Positions 8,169 to 17,544 of a stretch of 64,000 nucleotides of DNA are shown here, piece by piece (the first letter of the stretch is position 1; each line of letters starts with the position of its first letter). The notes under the pieces were generated by a model that was not told the origin of the DNA, made no database searches, and saw only the letters and a list, made by a program, of their open reading frames with translations. Origin of the DNA: Neobacillus cucumis (GTDB lineage: Bacteria; Bacillota; Bacilli; Bacillales_B; DSM-18226). The stretch covers positions 62,001 through 126,000 of the forward strand of contig NZ_JAMBOH010000016.1 of assembly GCF_023715505.1 (NCBI RefSeq). Direction: 5' to 3'. Both the position numbers and the translations under genes were made by a program.

Positions 8169-8975
8169 CTAGTTTTTCACTAGATTCATTTGTTCCCCTG
8201 CTTTAGCCTCGACAATTTGTTCGTCCACACTTAACCAGATAGGGATAGCAGAGGGATTATAAACAAAATAACTATTGGCAGAGAATTTTAGATTTTGGAA
8301 TGCCTTGATATAATCGACAATCTCAAGATTGGATGCATACCAGATGTCACTACGATTACCAATATATTCACAAAATTTTCCAATTAAATCCCAGTTTTGA
8401 TCCTGTTCAAATTCATAGCTGTGGCCCCATACATACATCATATACAAATATTGTTTTTTATGGAGCTGGACGAATTCCTCAGCAAGCTTTAATAAATTTC
8501 GGTTATGGTGGCAGGTTGGATTCCATTCGATAAAATCATCAGGAATTGAAAAATTTCCTGTACTATGGACTGTTCTTGCGTATTCAATCCCTAAGTATGG
8601 CAGCATCTCTTTAATCAATTGATTATAAGAACCATTTGGATAGGATAGCCCTCTCACAGTATAATCCACGATTTCCTCTAAGTTTTTTCGATCCTCCATT
8701 ACTTCTTCAATAAGCTGCTCTTTTGGCGACCTAGCAATCGTTGGATGGGTTACGGTATGAGCGGATACTTCATGTCCTTGATAAAGCCGTGAAACTTCCT
8801 CTCTAGGAATGCGATCGCCGGTTCCGAATAAGCCGGAATTCAAATGAAAGGTTCCCTTAATTCCATAACGATTAAAGATCTCGACAAGTTTTCTATCTGC
8901 TGATCTGCCATCGTCATAGCTCATCGTTAATACTTTGTGCTTCCCTTCAGGAAAGGTCATGATTACTTTCGGCAT
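8169..8975 (-). CDS. NodB-type polysaccharide deacetylase family protein
   Basis: 268 residues, no signal peptide, so cytoplasmic. The carbohydrate esterase 4 motifs are present: SYDDG (first Asp near residue 20) and HTVTH, the H-x3-H zinc ligand pair. Family members remove acetyl or N-acetyl groups from sugars. Its position as the third gene of an operon with an unsaturated-rhamnogalacturonyl hydrolase and a GH4 galacturonidase suggests deacetylation of imported pectin or rhamnogalacturonan oligosaccharides. That substrate is inference; chitin or peptidoglycan oligosaccharides are alternatives. Start ATG follows AGGGGTGA. The gap to the GH4 gene is 83 bp. Confidence 0.8.
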   Translation of the reverse strand: MPKVIMTFPEGKHKVLTMSYDDGRSADRKLVEIFNRYGIKGTFHLNSGLFGTGDRIPREEVSRLYQGHEVSAHTVTHPTIARSPKEQLIEEVMEDRKNLEEIVDYTVRGLSYPNGSYNQLIKEMLPYLGIEYARTVHSTGNFSIPDDFIEWNPTCHHNRNLLKLAEEFVQLHKKQYLYMMYVWGHSYEFEQDQNWDLIGKFCEYIGNRSDIWYASNLEIVDYIKAFQNLKFSANSYFVYNPSAIPIWLSVDEQIVEAKAGEQMNLVKN

Positions 8976-9058
8976 CCCTTGTCACCCCTATATAATAGTA
9001 GAATAGCACAAGAAGAATCCCTTCTGATTTTCAAATGCATTGGATTCTTCTCTTAAAA

Positions 9059-10465
9059 CTAATTTTTGACGGTTTCAAACTCCCTGCCTGATAAATAATT
9101 TTTTGTATTTAACAACATTTTTTCGAATAATTCTTCCACTTCCTCACGGGAGAGTGAGCTTAGTAGTGGATCTTGTAAAAATGCGAGAAGTGCTAATTCC
9201 TTATCACAGTTAATAGCTGCCTGAAGGGTCATTTCTTGAATATGGATATGACGATTCACCATATTATTGATGGACGTTGGCAGCTCTCCTGATAAAATAG
9301 GTTGAACGCTGTTGTAACTAAATACTGCATTCGTTTCCACAATTGCATTTTGTGGTACTCCACCCATTTGTCCCCTATTTGGAAAATTCACGTTTGAAGT
9401 AATATCACCTAAACCAAGAAGTGCTTTGATCATTTGAACCCCTTCTTCACCAGTAGGTCTTAAGACAAAGTCTTCCGCTCCATTTGCCAGCCGCTGACCT
9501 TTTTCATAAAGTTCTTTCCCTCTTTCAATCCGCCAATCCACCGGAGTTAATCCAAATTTCCATTCCTTGACCTTTTGAGGACTTTGGAGATACCAGGTAT
9601 TAGGCATAAACTCCGCTAAATGACGGTCACCTGCCGCAGCAATGAGGCCAAACTTTTTAAACAAATCAAATTTTACTCTTTGTGCTGAAGCGAAATGATC
9701 GTTCATCCAATTTCCTGCTTGTTTTCCTTCAAATCCAGATAAATAGTATTTGTCCACAAATTTCTGGTAGAGTGGGAATAGATCAATATTTTGATAGGAT
9801 GCACGGTCAAGCCACGTAAAGTGATTGATACCTAAGACATTCACCTTAATGTCACTACGTTGAACATTTTCCAATCCTTCCATGTCCTCTAACATCATCG
9901 CCAGCAGCTTTTGCGTGCCAAAAACCTCATGACAGCAGCCAATTGCTTTAATCTCAGAGAATACTTCATATAGCGTCCTTGTACAAAGACTCATTGGATT
10001 CGTATAATTAATCACCCAAGCATTTGGTGCATGCTCTTTAATTTGCGAGGCAATTTCCACAAATAATGGAATCGTCCGCAGTGCCCTGACCAATCCTCCA
10101 GGTCCGACTGTATCTCCGACAGATTGATAGACACCATACTGTTCAGGGGTATGAACATCTGACTTCATTTCTAAAAATGTACCAGGCAGGATGGAGATAA
10201 TGACAAAATCAGCACCTGTTAAAGCTTCTTTTAACGTTCCTACGGCCTCATAGTCCCATTGACCGATTACATCATCACGGCCGCGCAAACGATTGCCGAT
10301 AATCTCATTTTGCTGGGCCGCATCAAAGTTGATATCATATAATTTGACGGTACCAGATACATTTTCCTCTAAAGCAAGGTCACTCATCAATCCCCATGCC
10401 CAGCCGCGTGAGCCTCCACCGATATAAGCGATTTGAACATCCTTTACATGTTTAGTCTTATTCAT
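9059..10465 (-). CDS. lplD: GH4 family alpha-galacturonidase (LplD-like)
   Basis: 468 residues from ATG 10465, which has AAAGGGGG upstream. An upstream in-frame ATG (10513) lies inside the preceding gene and is rejected. The N-terminal NAD-binding Rossmann segment AYIGGGSRGW is followed by the metal/active-site motif CHEV at residues 178-181, then NYTNPM and GINHF motifs. As I recall, CHEV distinguishes the alpha-galacturonidase clade (B. subtilis LplD) from other GH4 enzymes. The enzyme uses NAD and Mn and releases galacturonate from short pectic oligosaccharides in the cytoplasm, feeding UxaC. Its start overlaps the GH105 stop as ATGA, implying translational coupling. Confidence 0.88.
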   Translation of the reverse strand: MNKTKHVKDVQIAYIGGGSRGWAWGLMSDLALEENVSGTVKLYDINFDAAQQNEIIGNRLRGRDDVIGQWDYEAVGTLKEALTGADFVIISILPGTFLEMKSDVHTPEQYGVYQSVGDTVGPGGLVRALRTIPLFVEIASQIKEHAPNAWVINYTNPMSLCTRTLYEVFSEIKAIGCCHEVFGTQKLLAMMLEDMEGLENVQRSDIKVNVLGINHFTWLDRASYQNIDLFPLYQKFVDKYYLSGFEGKQAGNWMNDHFASAQRVKFDLFKKFGLIAAAGDRHLAEFMPNTWYLQSPQKVKEWKFGLTPVDWRIERGKELYEKGQRLANGAEDFVLRPTGEEGVQMIKALLGLGDITSNVNFPNRGQMGGVPQNAIVETNAVFSYNSVQPILSGELPTSINNMVNRHIHIQEMTLQAAINCDKELALLAFLQDPLLSSLSREEVEELFEKMLLNTKNYLSGREFETVKN

Positions 10466-12642
10466 ACTAACGTCCCCCTTTGATTTGAATATTGATTGAC
10501 TGAAGCCAGCCATTTTTTCAGCCTTAATGTCTCAATCCCTGCTAATAAAACAATACCAATACCATGAGTGTCATTGAGAATCCATGTTAGGTCATGCTTA
10601 TAATAATCCTTCGTAAACGCATAACCAGATCCTTGACATACACCATATACATTTCCCTTTTTATCGATTCCCACCTTTGAAAGACCTTCAAAGCCGCGTA
10701 AGACAGCCTCGATATACTCATTGGATTCTTCAAGCCAGCCAAATCGAACCCCTCTAGCAAAAGCATAAATAAACATGGAAGTACACGAAGTTTCTTCATA
10801 GGATACCGGATCTGTCAGCACTTGGTGCCACAAGCCATTTTCCCCTTGCAAAGCCAAATAGCCTTTCGATAGCTCTCTAAAAAATGATAACAACTCTTCG
10901 CGCTGCGGATGATCCTTAGGCAATACAGCTAGTAATTCGGAAAGTGAAAAAATCACCCATCCGTTACCGCGTCCCCACGGAACACCAGTTGCTGTATTGA
11001 ATTTAAAATCATAGACATGCGACATAATCTGCAGTTCCGGAATAAATAAATAGTCCTTGTAACATAAAAACTGATTCACAGCATCATCCAGGTAAGCAGG
11101 ATCATTTGTCAATTCGTAATACCTGGACAGAAATGGGGTACTCATATAAAGATCATCACACCAAATCGTATCTTTCATAAAATCCACACTGCCAAATCTC
11201 CGGTACAATGCCTGGTTTTCCAACCGGTCTTGTTGATTGATTATATAATCGGCTATTGAATCGGCAACATCCCTTGCTCCTCGAATATCTGTATCCTTAC
11301 TTGCCGTCAGCATGGTCGCCCCAAACGAACCGCAATCATCTAAACTATCGATCGCTGACAATTGAGTATTGATACCTGCTGCCCCGTATTGCTCTCGGTC
11401 CCATAAGGAATATTGAAAAAAAGAGGTACAGGTTTCAATATGTTTTAAAACATAGTCCACAATGTCTTGACGATTCAACTCTTTTCCAGTTTGTAATAAA
11501 CCATACATTGTCACACCTAAAGGATAATCCCATTTCCCGAATAAAGGATTTTCTAAATAAGGACGGACCCATGTGTCTGGCATGTCTAAACGCCAATAAG
11601 TCGGGCCTTGATTACCCTCTAGTAAAATATCAAACCTTAACATTTCTTCGAATCTCAGTGGCGTTTCCAATGAAAAAGTCCCTGCATAGAGCCATACATC
11701 ATCTGTACCTTCTACTGGCACAGGAAGAGAAAAATTACCGCCATTCAATTCAAAGCCCCAATTCTCTCCATGACAAATACTTTTAACGACTACATTATGC
11801 TCACCATATGGCAGTTCTATAGCTACTTGGAAATTTTTTTCAGTATCCGACTGATACACACTCTCACCATTGACAAATAGCTCGATACCACCCTTGTTTT
11901 TCCCGTTCAATGTATAGGTCTGGATACCCGGCTTTTTACATATTAACTTCGTCCATGATATGGTATATTGATTATTTTTCTTTCCGAATATTCTTGTAAG
12001 CTGTAAGTCTGATTTTTCCCATTTCGCATTTGGGAGCCACACTAAATCCCCCTCTGCCTCATGTGTTCCTTCCATCGGCAACATTTCTAATTCCTTATCC
12101 TGGAATCCGGTATAAATCCAGCCTTCTTGACCATTTCTTTCTACAGAAGGTGTTATAAAATGCATAGGAAACCGCTTAAATGATCCTGTACCAAATACTC
12201 CGCCAAATCCTGAAGGAGTTTTCATAAACTCTAGGACGAAATGATTCCATCCTTCTTTTACCGGTATACGAAAATTCACCCTTCGTTTCGGATTCGTTTC
12301 TTCTATGTTTCTGGATTTAAAAACTAATTCACTATTAAGGTATACCCGAACAGGACCAAAACAGTTGATTGCTAAGACAACCTCTTTTGACTCGTCGCTC
12401 CATAACTTGGCCCAAGCATAAACCAATTGACCATCATTCGCTTCCGGAAAGCGTTCTTCTAAATCCATTACATAGCGATAGTCTTTACCACGTAGAAAAC
12501 CTTTACTGCAAAAGGCTCGGAACGTGAAGGGATGCGGCGGATTACTTCCTATATAACGGTCTGTAATGGTTGCTAAAATATTCTCAACTTGTTTATTCAG
12601 CTTGGAATAGATGCTCTCGTTCCTATGAAAATAGGATGACAA
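10462..12642 (-). CDS. Large GH105 unsaturated rhamnogalacturonyl/glucuronyl hydrolase with N-terminal beta-rich extension
   Basis: 726 residues, about twice the length of YteR/YesR. The C-terminal half (about 350-710) is a GH105 (alpha/alpha)6 barrel. Candidate catalytic Asp residues lie in SLDDCGSFG and TIWCDDLYM; GVPWGRGNGW and EETSCTSMF are also typical of the family. The first ~330 residues are beta-rich and unlike known signal or binding domains that I can name. No signal peptide is seen, so it is cytoplasmic. It removes the 4,5-unsaturated uronic acid left by lyases. The start is TTG 12642 with AAAGGAGAGGG at good spacing. First gene of the operon with GH4 and deacetylase. Confidence 0.88.
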   Translation of the reverse strand: MSSYFHRNESIYSKLNKQVENILATITDRYIGSNPPHPFTFRAFCSKGFLRGKDYRYVMDLEERFPEANDGQLVYAWAKLWSDESKEVVLAINCFGPVRVYLNSELVFKSRNIEETNPKRRVNFRIPVKEGWNHFVLEFMKTPSGFGGVFGTGSFKRFPMHFITPSVERNGQEGWIYTGFQDKELEMLPMEGTHEAEGDLVWLPNAKWEKSDLQLTRIFGKKNNQYTISWTKLICKKPGIQTYTLNGKNKGGIELFVNGESVYQSDTEKNFQVAIELPYGEHNVVVKSICHGENWGFELNGGNFSLPVPVEGTDDVWLYAGTFSLETPLRFEEMLRFDILLEGNQGPTYWRLDMPDTWVRPYLENPLFGKWDYPLGVTMYGLLQTGKELNRQDIVDYVLKHIETCTSFFQYSLWDREQYGAAGINTQLSAIDSLDDCGSFGATMLTASKDTDIRGARDVADSIADYIINQQDRLENQALYRRFGSVDFMKDTIWCDDLYMSTPFLSRYYELTNDPAYLDDAVNQFLCYKDYLFIPELQIMSHVYDFKFNTATGVPWGRGNGWVIFSLSELLAVLPKDHPQREELLSFFRELSKGYLALQGENGLWHQVLTDPVSYEETSCTSMFIYAFARGVRFGWLEESNEYIEAVLRGFEGLSKVGIDKKGNVYGVCQGSGYAFTKDYYKHDLTWILNDTHGIGIVLLAGIETLRLKKWLASVNQYSNQRGTLV

Positions 12643-12824
12643 TACAACCCTCTCCTTTTACTTCCAACATAATTGACATCATCTCTTAACTTTAAAGAAA
12701 GAAAGGGTTTACAACAATAACACTTTTTTAATATACAGCTCTTAACGTTTAGCATTTTTTTGCCATGTTTGGATTAAAAACAATCAAAAAAGTACAACTC
12801 TAACAAAAAAGATAAATGGTGCAA

Positions 12825-12854
12825 CAAAGGACAGTTTCTTTTTACTGTCCTTTG
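12825..12854 (-). terminator. Terminator-like hairpin after uxaA
   Basis: CAAAGGACAGT / ACTGTCCTTTG with an 8-base loop, 7 bp past the uxaA stop. The T tract after it on the minus strand is poor, so termination may be partial and some readthrough into the GH105 operon is possible. Confidence 0.6.
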
Positions 12855-12861
12855 TTATCTT

Positions 12862-14355
12862 CTATAAAGTTACGCCACTTTTAAAAATAGAAATCTCTCT
12901 AAAGTCGTTCTTTTCATTATTGACGAACTCCCCACTTGCCACTTCGATTATATAATTAACGAAATCCTTTAACACCTGTTCCGACGAAACTTCATCTTCC
13001 AGTAAGATTCCGGCATTAAAATCAATCCAATGAGGCTTTGTTTCATAGATTTGGGTATTAGTAGAAATTTTCATTGTTGGTACAAAGGTTCCAAACGGTG
13101 TCCCCCGCCCCGTTGTAAACAACACCATATGACAGCCCGCCGCAGCAAGTGCAGTCGAAGCGATCAAGTCATTTCCCGGTGCACTAAGAAGATTTAATCC
13201 TTTTGTCTTAAGAACCCCACCATATTTCAAGACATCCACCACAGTTGAAGTCCCCGCCTTCTGTGTACAGCCAAGCGATTTGTCCTCAAGGGTGGTAATT
13301 CCTCCTGCCTTATTTCCTGGTGATGGGTTTTCATAGACAGGCTGATCATGCTGCAGGAAATACCCCTTAAAATCATTGATCAAATCGACTACTTTATGAA
13401 ATACCTCTTCATTTGCGGCACGTTCCATTAAAATGGTTTCAGCCCCAAACATTTCCGGTACTTCCGTTAGGACAGTCGTCCCCCCTTGGGCGATTAAATA
13501 ATCTGAGAACCTGCCCAAAAGAGGATTGGCCGTAATACCGGAAAATCCATCCGATCCACCGCATTTTAAACCAATTTTCAATTCAGATAAAGGAATATCC
13601 TCCCTTTTATCTTCTTTAGCATTTTCATAGATCTCCATCACTAGCTTAAAGCCTTCTTCGATTTCATCGGTAACTGCCTGGGAGACGAGAAATTTAATCC
13701 TGTCCTCATTTACTTCCCCAAGAGCCCTTTTAAATTCCGGCAACTCATTGTTTTCACATCCTAAACCTAGGACCAGGACACCCCCTGCATTCGGATGATT
13801 CACTGCATTTAAGAGAATCTGTTTCGTATTTTCATGGTCATCACCTAATTGAGAACAGCCATAACTATGTTTCAGGACAAGAACGTTATCGAATGGGCTG
13901 ATATCACCTACATGCTTTTCAAAACGTTTGATAATTTTTTCAGCGATGCCGTTGACGCAGCCGACTGTGGGGGCAATCCACAGCTCGTTACGTATTCCGA
14001 CAGCTCCACTTACCCGACGGTAGCCCTTAAAGGTCCGATCCTCAAGCTTATAAGAAACTTCAGTTTGAATTGGATTGTATTCGTATTCCTCTGTACCAGA
14101 CAGGTTAGTTTTCGTGTTATGGGTATGGACAAGCTCGCCAGCATGGATCCGTGTGACGGCGTGACCGATTGGATAACCGTATTTGACAATATTCTCGTCT
14201 TGCTGGATATCACGAATCGCGACTTTATGTCCCCGATATACATCTTCCTTTAATTGAACGACGGTCCCGTTTACATTTAGCTGTTCATCCTTCTTTAAAT
14301 CTTTCAAAGCAAGAATGATATTATCTTTCTCATGGATTTGCAGAAAATCTTTCAA
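12862..14355 (-). CDS. uxaA: Altronate dehydratase
   Basis: 497 residues. The N-terminal SAF-like domain (about 1-95) has GHKVAIRDI and GYPIGHAVTRIHAGELVHTHN. It is followed by the large dehydratase domain with GYRR, KHSYGCSQLGDD, GLKCGGSDGFSG and CTQKAGTSTV segments. It converts D-altronate to 2-keto-3-deoxygluconate, the third step of galacturonate catabolism. The start is TTG 14355 with AGGTGGGG upstream. It is 13 bp from uxaB, so co-transcription is likely. Length and motifs match full-length UxaA. Confidence 0.95.
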   Translation of the reverse strand: MKDFLQIHEKDNIILALKDLKKDEQLNVNGTVVQLKEDVYRGHKVAIRDIQQDENIVKYGYPIGHAVTRIHAGELVHTHNTKTNLSGTEEYEYNPIQTEVSYKLEDRTFKGYRRVSGAVGIRNELWIAPTVGCVNGIAEKIIKRFEKHVGDISPFDNVLVLKHSYGCSQLGDDHENTKQILLNAVNHPNAGGVLVLGLGCENNELPEFKRALGEVNEDRIKFLVSQAVTDEIEEGFKLVMEIYENAKEDKREDIPLSELKIGLKCGGSDGFSGITANPLLGRFSDYLIAQGGTTVLTEVPEMFGAETILMERAANEEVFHKVVDLINDFKGYFLQHDQPVYENPSPGNKAGGITTLEDKSLGCTQKAGTSTVVDVLKYGGVLKTKGLNLLSAPGNDLIASTALAAAGCHMVLFTTGRGTPFGTFVPTMKISTNTQIYETKPHWIDFNAGILLEDEVSSEQVLKDFVNYIIEVASGEFVNNEKNDFREISIFKSGVTL

Positions 14356-14368
14356 TCTTTACCCCACC

Positions 14369-15835
14369 TTACCTAATCGATGTCCCATAAAGTTCTTTAA
14401 GCGCATTTCTAATACCCTTTAGTTCAATCTGAAGAAGGTTAGCGGACACTGCATCCACCAAGCCTGGAATAGAAGCCAGGTCCATTTCCCATAGCGTTTG
14501 GTCACTTAAGACTTTTCTGGCTAATTCCTTTACTTCTATTAGACTATCCTCGTATTGCTGCCAGATTGTTTGGAAGAATTGCAGCGTTTCAGGTTGATCC
14601 TGCAATTGAATCGGTACCTCTCCCCGCTTGCCGCGATAAAAATAAATTAAACTACTTAAAGAGAAGACCATCCGTTTTGGCATTGACTCATTTTTTGCCA
14701 CATGATCAAATAAAGCCGGTAAATTTCTTGTCTTAAATTTTGAAATCGAATTTAAAGAAATACTCATTAAATAATGCTTAATAAAAGGATTAGCAAAGCG
14801 GTTAAGTACGTCATCTGCATAGAGTGTAAGTTCCTCCAAATCCCCATCAAACGTTGGTATAATTTCATCTTCAATCAGTTCTCTAATAAATAATCCTATT
14901 TCAGGATCATTGACTGCCTCTTCAACCGTATCTAAACCAGATAAATAGGCCACAGGGGTCATCGACGTATGGGCACCGTTTAAAATTCTCACTTTTCGAG
15001 TGCGAAATGGAGTTAAATCGTCAACGATTAACGTGTTTAACCCCGTTCCTGCAACAGGAAGTTCCTGTTTTAAAGATTCCGGACCTTCAATCGCCCATAG
15101 ATGATATTGTTCTCCAACTACCATTAATTCATCATGGTAGCCAATTTCGGCCGTTTTTTCCTCGATTGAGTCCGTTGGGTAACCAGGGACAATCCGGTCA
15201 ACCAGGCTTGAACAAAAGGTATTTGCCTGATGGATCCAATCAGTAAATTCACTGTCTAAATTCCAGTGACTCGCATACTTTAGGACAACTTCCTTCAGCT
15301 TTCCGCCATTATTTTCAATCAATTCGCAGGGAATCAAGATACACCCACGATTTACATCTCCATCAAATGCAAGAAAACGATGATATAAAAAGGCTGTTAA
15401 TTTTCCTGGAAAACTCTTCTGAGGCCTGTCCTCTAAGCTATCTCCAGGATTAAAAACTATGCCAGCCTCTGTGGTGTTACTTATAATAAAACGAAGATCA
15501 TTACTTGCAGCAAGTTTTAAATATTCCTGATAATTCGTAAAAAGGTTAATTCCCCTGTTAATCGAGTCAATAATCATATGCTCATTGACAGGTTTTCCAC
15601 CTTTTAATCCCTGTAAATAAAGGGTGAACAGTCCATCTTGGCTGTTTAACCTCTCAATCTTATCAGAACCTCTTGGCTGTACTACAACGACACTACCGTT
15701 AAAGTCAGTTTTCTCATTTAGAACCTGGATCTGCCAGTCAATAAAACCTCTTAAAAAATTCCCTTCTCCGAATTGAAGAATTTTTTCTGGATAGGTTTTG
15801 TATTCCTTATAATTCGTTCGATTTAACTTTTGCAT
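14369..15835 (-). CDS. uxaB: Tagaturonate reductase (altronate oxidoreductase)
   Basis: 488 residues of the mannitol dehydrogenase superfamily. The N-terminal nucleotide-binding part begins LQFGEGNFLRGF, and the C-terminal helical domain contains ILNGAHTSMTPVAYLSG, whose Lys/Asn/His surroundings form the active site in this family. It reduces tagaturonate to altronate with NADH between UxaC and UxaA. ATG follows AGGGGTGGAG. The 155-bp gap to uxaC holds a strong hairpin without a T tail and TGTTAAC half-sites. Confidence 0.95.
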   Translation of the reverse strand: MQKLNRTNYKEYKTYPEKILQFGEGNFLRGFIDWQIQVLNEKTDFNGSVVVVQPRGSDKIERLNSQDGLFTLYLQGLKGGKPVNEHMIIDSINRGINLFTNYQEYLKLAASNDLRFIISNTTEAGIVFNPGDSLEDRPQKSFPGKLTAFLYHRFLAFDGDVNRGCILIPCELIENNGGKLKEVVLKYASHWNLDSEFTDWIHQANTFCSSLVDRIVPGYPTDSIEEKTAEIGYHDELMVVGEQYHLWAIEGPESLKQELPVAGTGLNTLIVDDLTPFRTRKVRILNGAHTSMTPVAYLSGLDTVEEAVNDPEIGLFIRELIEDEIIPTFDGDLEELTLYADDVLNRFANPFIKHYLMSISLNSISKFKTRNLPALFDHVAKNESMPKRMVFSLSSLIYFYRGKRGEVPIQLQDQPETLQFFQTIWQQYEDSLIEVKELARKVLSDQTLWEMDLASIPGLVDAVSANLLQIELKGIRNALKELYGTSIR

Positions 15836-15891
15836 ACTCCACCCCTGTTAACCCTTTAAGTATTTATGCACATGTTAACAATGCTATACAA

Positions 15892-15915
15892 CCACTGCCT
15901 TAACCTTGGCAGTGG
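15892..15915 (-). other. Strong intercistronic hairpin between uxaC and uxaB, no T tail
   Basis: CCACTGCC / GGCAGTGG with an 8-base loop, within the 155-bp uxaC-uxaB gap. No run of T follows on the minus strand, so it is not a classic terminator. It may stabilise or process the transcript, or be partial attenuation. TGTTAAC (15846-15852) and TGTTAACA (15873-15880) downstream on the minus strand resemble halves of the operator upstream of uxaC. Confidence 0.5.
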
Positions 15916-15990
15916 CATTGTTGACTGCTCAATGGTTGATGACACCCTGTTTATTATCCACATTAGCGCCAACCATCTAGTTAACTATTA

Positions 15991-17427
15991 TTAATTTAAA
16001 GGAAGACAATCAGCGGTTCCTACTTCCGTAAAATTAAAATATTCTTTGGCGTTGTAATAGGAGATTCCCTGAACAATCTTACCAAGCAATTCTAGATCAT
16101 AGGGAACTTCGCCATCCTCTACCCATTCTCCAATCAAGTTGCAAACCAACCTGCGGAAATATTCATGTCTTGTATAGGATAAAAAGCTCCTCGAATCTGT
16201 GAGCATGCCGATGAATCTGCTAAAGAGTCCCACATTTGACAAAGCTTTCATTTGCGCCAGCATACCGTCCTTTGTATCATTGAACCACCAAGCAGTTCCA
16301 AACTGAATTTTCCCAGGTGTTTTCCCATCTTGGAAACTGTTAATTATACTAGCAATTACATAGTTATCACCTGGATTTAACGAATAAAGAATGGTCTTCG
16401 GCAGTTTATTATCCTGTTCCAATGAGTCAAGAATTTTAACCAATGGTTTGGCAATCTGATCGTCATTGATACTGTCGTATCCTGTATCCGGTCCCAGCTC
16501 GTTAAACATTTTCGTGTTATTATTTCGGTGAGCATTGATATGGAATTGCATCGCCCAGTCAAGGTCCGCGTATAGTTTTCCAAGAAATATTAGTGTGTAA
16601 GTCTTAAATTTTCTCTCTTCTGCTACCGAAACGGCGTTTCCATTTAATCGATTTGAAAAAATCTCTGCAACCTCTTCAAACGATGCTTCTTCATACACGA
16701 CGGAATCTAGTGCATGATCTGAAACAGTGCCCCCTGCAGCATGGAAGAACTGGACACGTGATTCAAGTGCAGCCAGATAGTCCTCAAAATGATTTATTTC
16801 GATTTCTGATGCCTGCTCTAGCTTTTCCACCCATTCAAGAAAGCCATCGCGATTTATTTCAAGTCCTTTATCGGGTCTGAAGCCTGGAACGACACTAACC
16901 GGGAAATCCTTCTCTCCTTTTAACAAAGTGTGGTATTCCAAACTATCTACTGGATCATCTGTTGTACAAATGACCCTCACATTGGACTTTACGATTAAAT
17001 CACGTACACTAAAGCCTTCCCCATTCAGTAAAGCATTAACTTTCTCCCAAATTGCTGGTGCACTTTGCTCGTTTAGAACATCATAAATTCCGAAAAATCT
17101 TTGTAATTCTAAATGCGACCAATTATATAATGGGTTCCCGATTGTCATAGGTATGGTTCTTGACCATGCAAGGAATTTCTCATAATCGCTTGCATTACCG
17201 GTTATGTAATCCTCGGAGATCCCATTTGCCCGCATTACTCTCCACTTATAATGGTCCCCGTAAAGCCATGCCTCCGTAATGTTTTTAAATTTTTTATTTT
17301 CATAGATTTCCTTTGGGCTTAAATGACAGTGGTAATCAATGATCGGCATTTCCTTTGCAAAATCATGATACAACGAGACAGCGGTTTCATTTTTTAATAA
17401 AAAATTAGAACCCATAAACTTTCCCAT
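15991..17427 (-). CDS. uxaC: Uronate (glucuronate/galacturonate) isomerase
   Basis: About 478 residues. It isomerises galacturonate to tagaturonate (and glucuronate to fructuronate). Family signatures include MPIIDYHCHLSPKEI near the N-terminus, with the metal-binding His pair, then TTDDPVDSLEYH, VPGFRPDK and GTAWWFNDTKDGM. ATG 17427 is chosen, with AAGGGA 10 bases upstream; in-frame TTG 17433 and GTG 17436 are also possible. Two LacI-type palindromes lie just upstream, indicating uronate-responsive control. It heads the uxaC-uxaB-uxaA group. No exuT-type transporter follows it as in B. subtilis. Confidence 0.95.
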   Translation of the reverse strand: MGKFMGSNFLLKNETAVSLYHDFAKEMPIIDYHCHLSPKEIYENKKFKNITEAWLYGDHYKWRVMRANGISEDYITGNASDYEKFLAWSRTIPMTIGNPLYNWSHLELQRFFGIYDVLNEQSAPAIWEKVNALLNGEGFSVRDLIVKSNVRVICTTDDPVDSLEYHTLLKGEKDFPVSVVPGFRPDKGLEINRDGFLEWVEKLEQASEIEINHFEDYLAALESRVQFFHAAGGTVSDHALDSVVYEEASFEEVAEIFSNRLNGNAVSVAEERKFKTYTLIFLGKLYADLDWAMQFHINAHRNNNTKMFNELGPDTGYDSINDDQIAKPLVKILDSLEQDNKLPKTILYSLNPGDNYVIASIINSFQDGKTPGKIQFGTAWWFNDTKDGMLAQMKALSNVGLFSRFIGMLTDSRSFLSYTRHEYFRRLVCNLIGEWVEDGEVPYDLELLGKIVQGISYYNAKEYFNFTEVGTADCLPLN

Positions 17428-17453
17428 TACCAACACATCCCTTGAAAAATTTT

Positions 17454-17467
17454 TGTTAACGTGAACA
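17454..17467. promoter_or_regulatory. Uronate operator, near-palindrome TGTTAACGTGAACA
   Basis: A 13/14 match to the perfect palindrome found 66 bp upstream (17520-17533). It lies about 27 bp before the uxaC start, where a bound repressor would block transcription. LacI-family ExuR or KdgR is the likely protein; the regulator gene is not in this window. Confidence 0.65.
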
Positions 17468-17519
17468 GTTTTGTATAAATTGAGTTTATCAGAATAAATA
17501 AATCTAGTAAATACTTTTT

Positions 17520-17533
17520 TGTTAACGTTAACA
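17520..17533. promoter_or_regulatory. Uronate operator, perfect palindrome TGTTAACGTTAACA
   Basis: A perfect 14-bp palindrome between the MOP-protein gene and uxaC, 11 bp after the former's stop codon. It fits LacI-family operators with a central CG. It also differs from the cre consensus at only one position, so CcpA binding cannot be excluded. Together with 17454-17467 it could support looping or double occupancy. Confidence 0.7.
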
Positions 17534-17544
17534 TTATAGTGAAA

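Noticed and set aside
15892..15915. Intrinsic terminator between uxaC and uxaB
   Set aside because: No T tract follows the hairpin on the minus strand.
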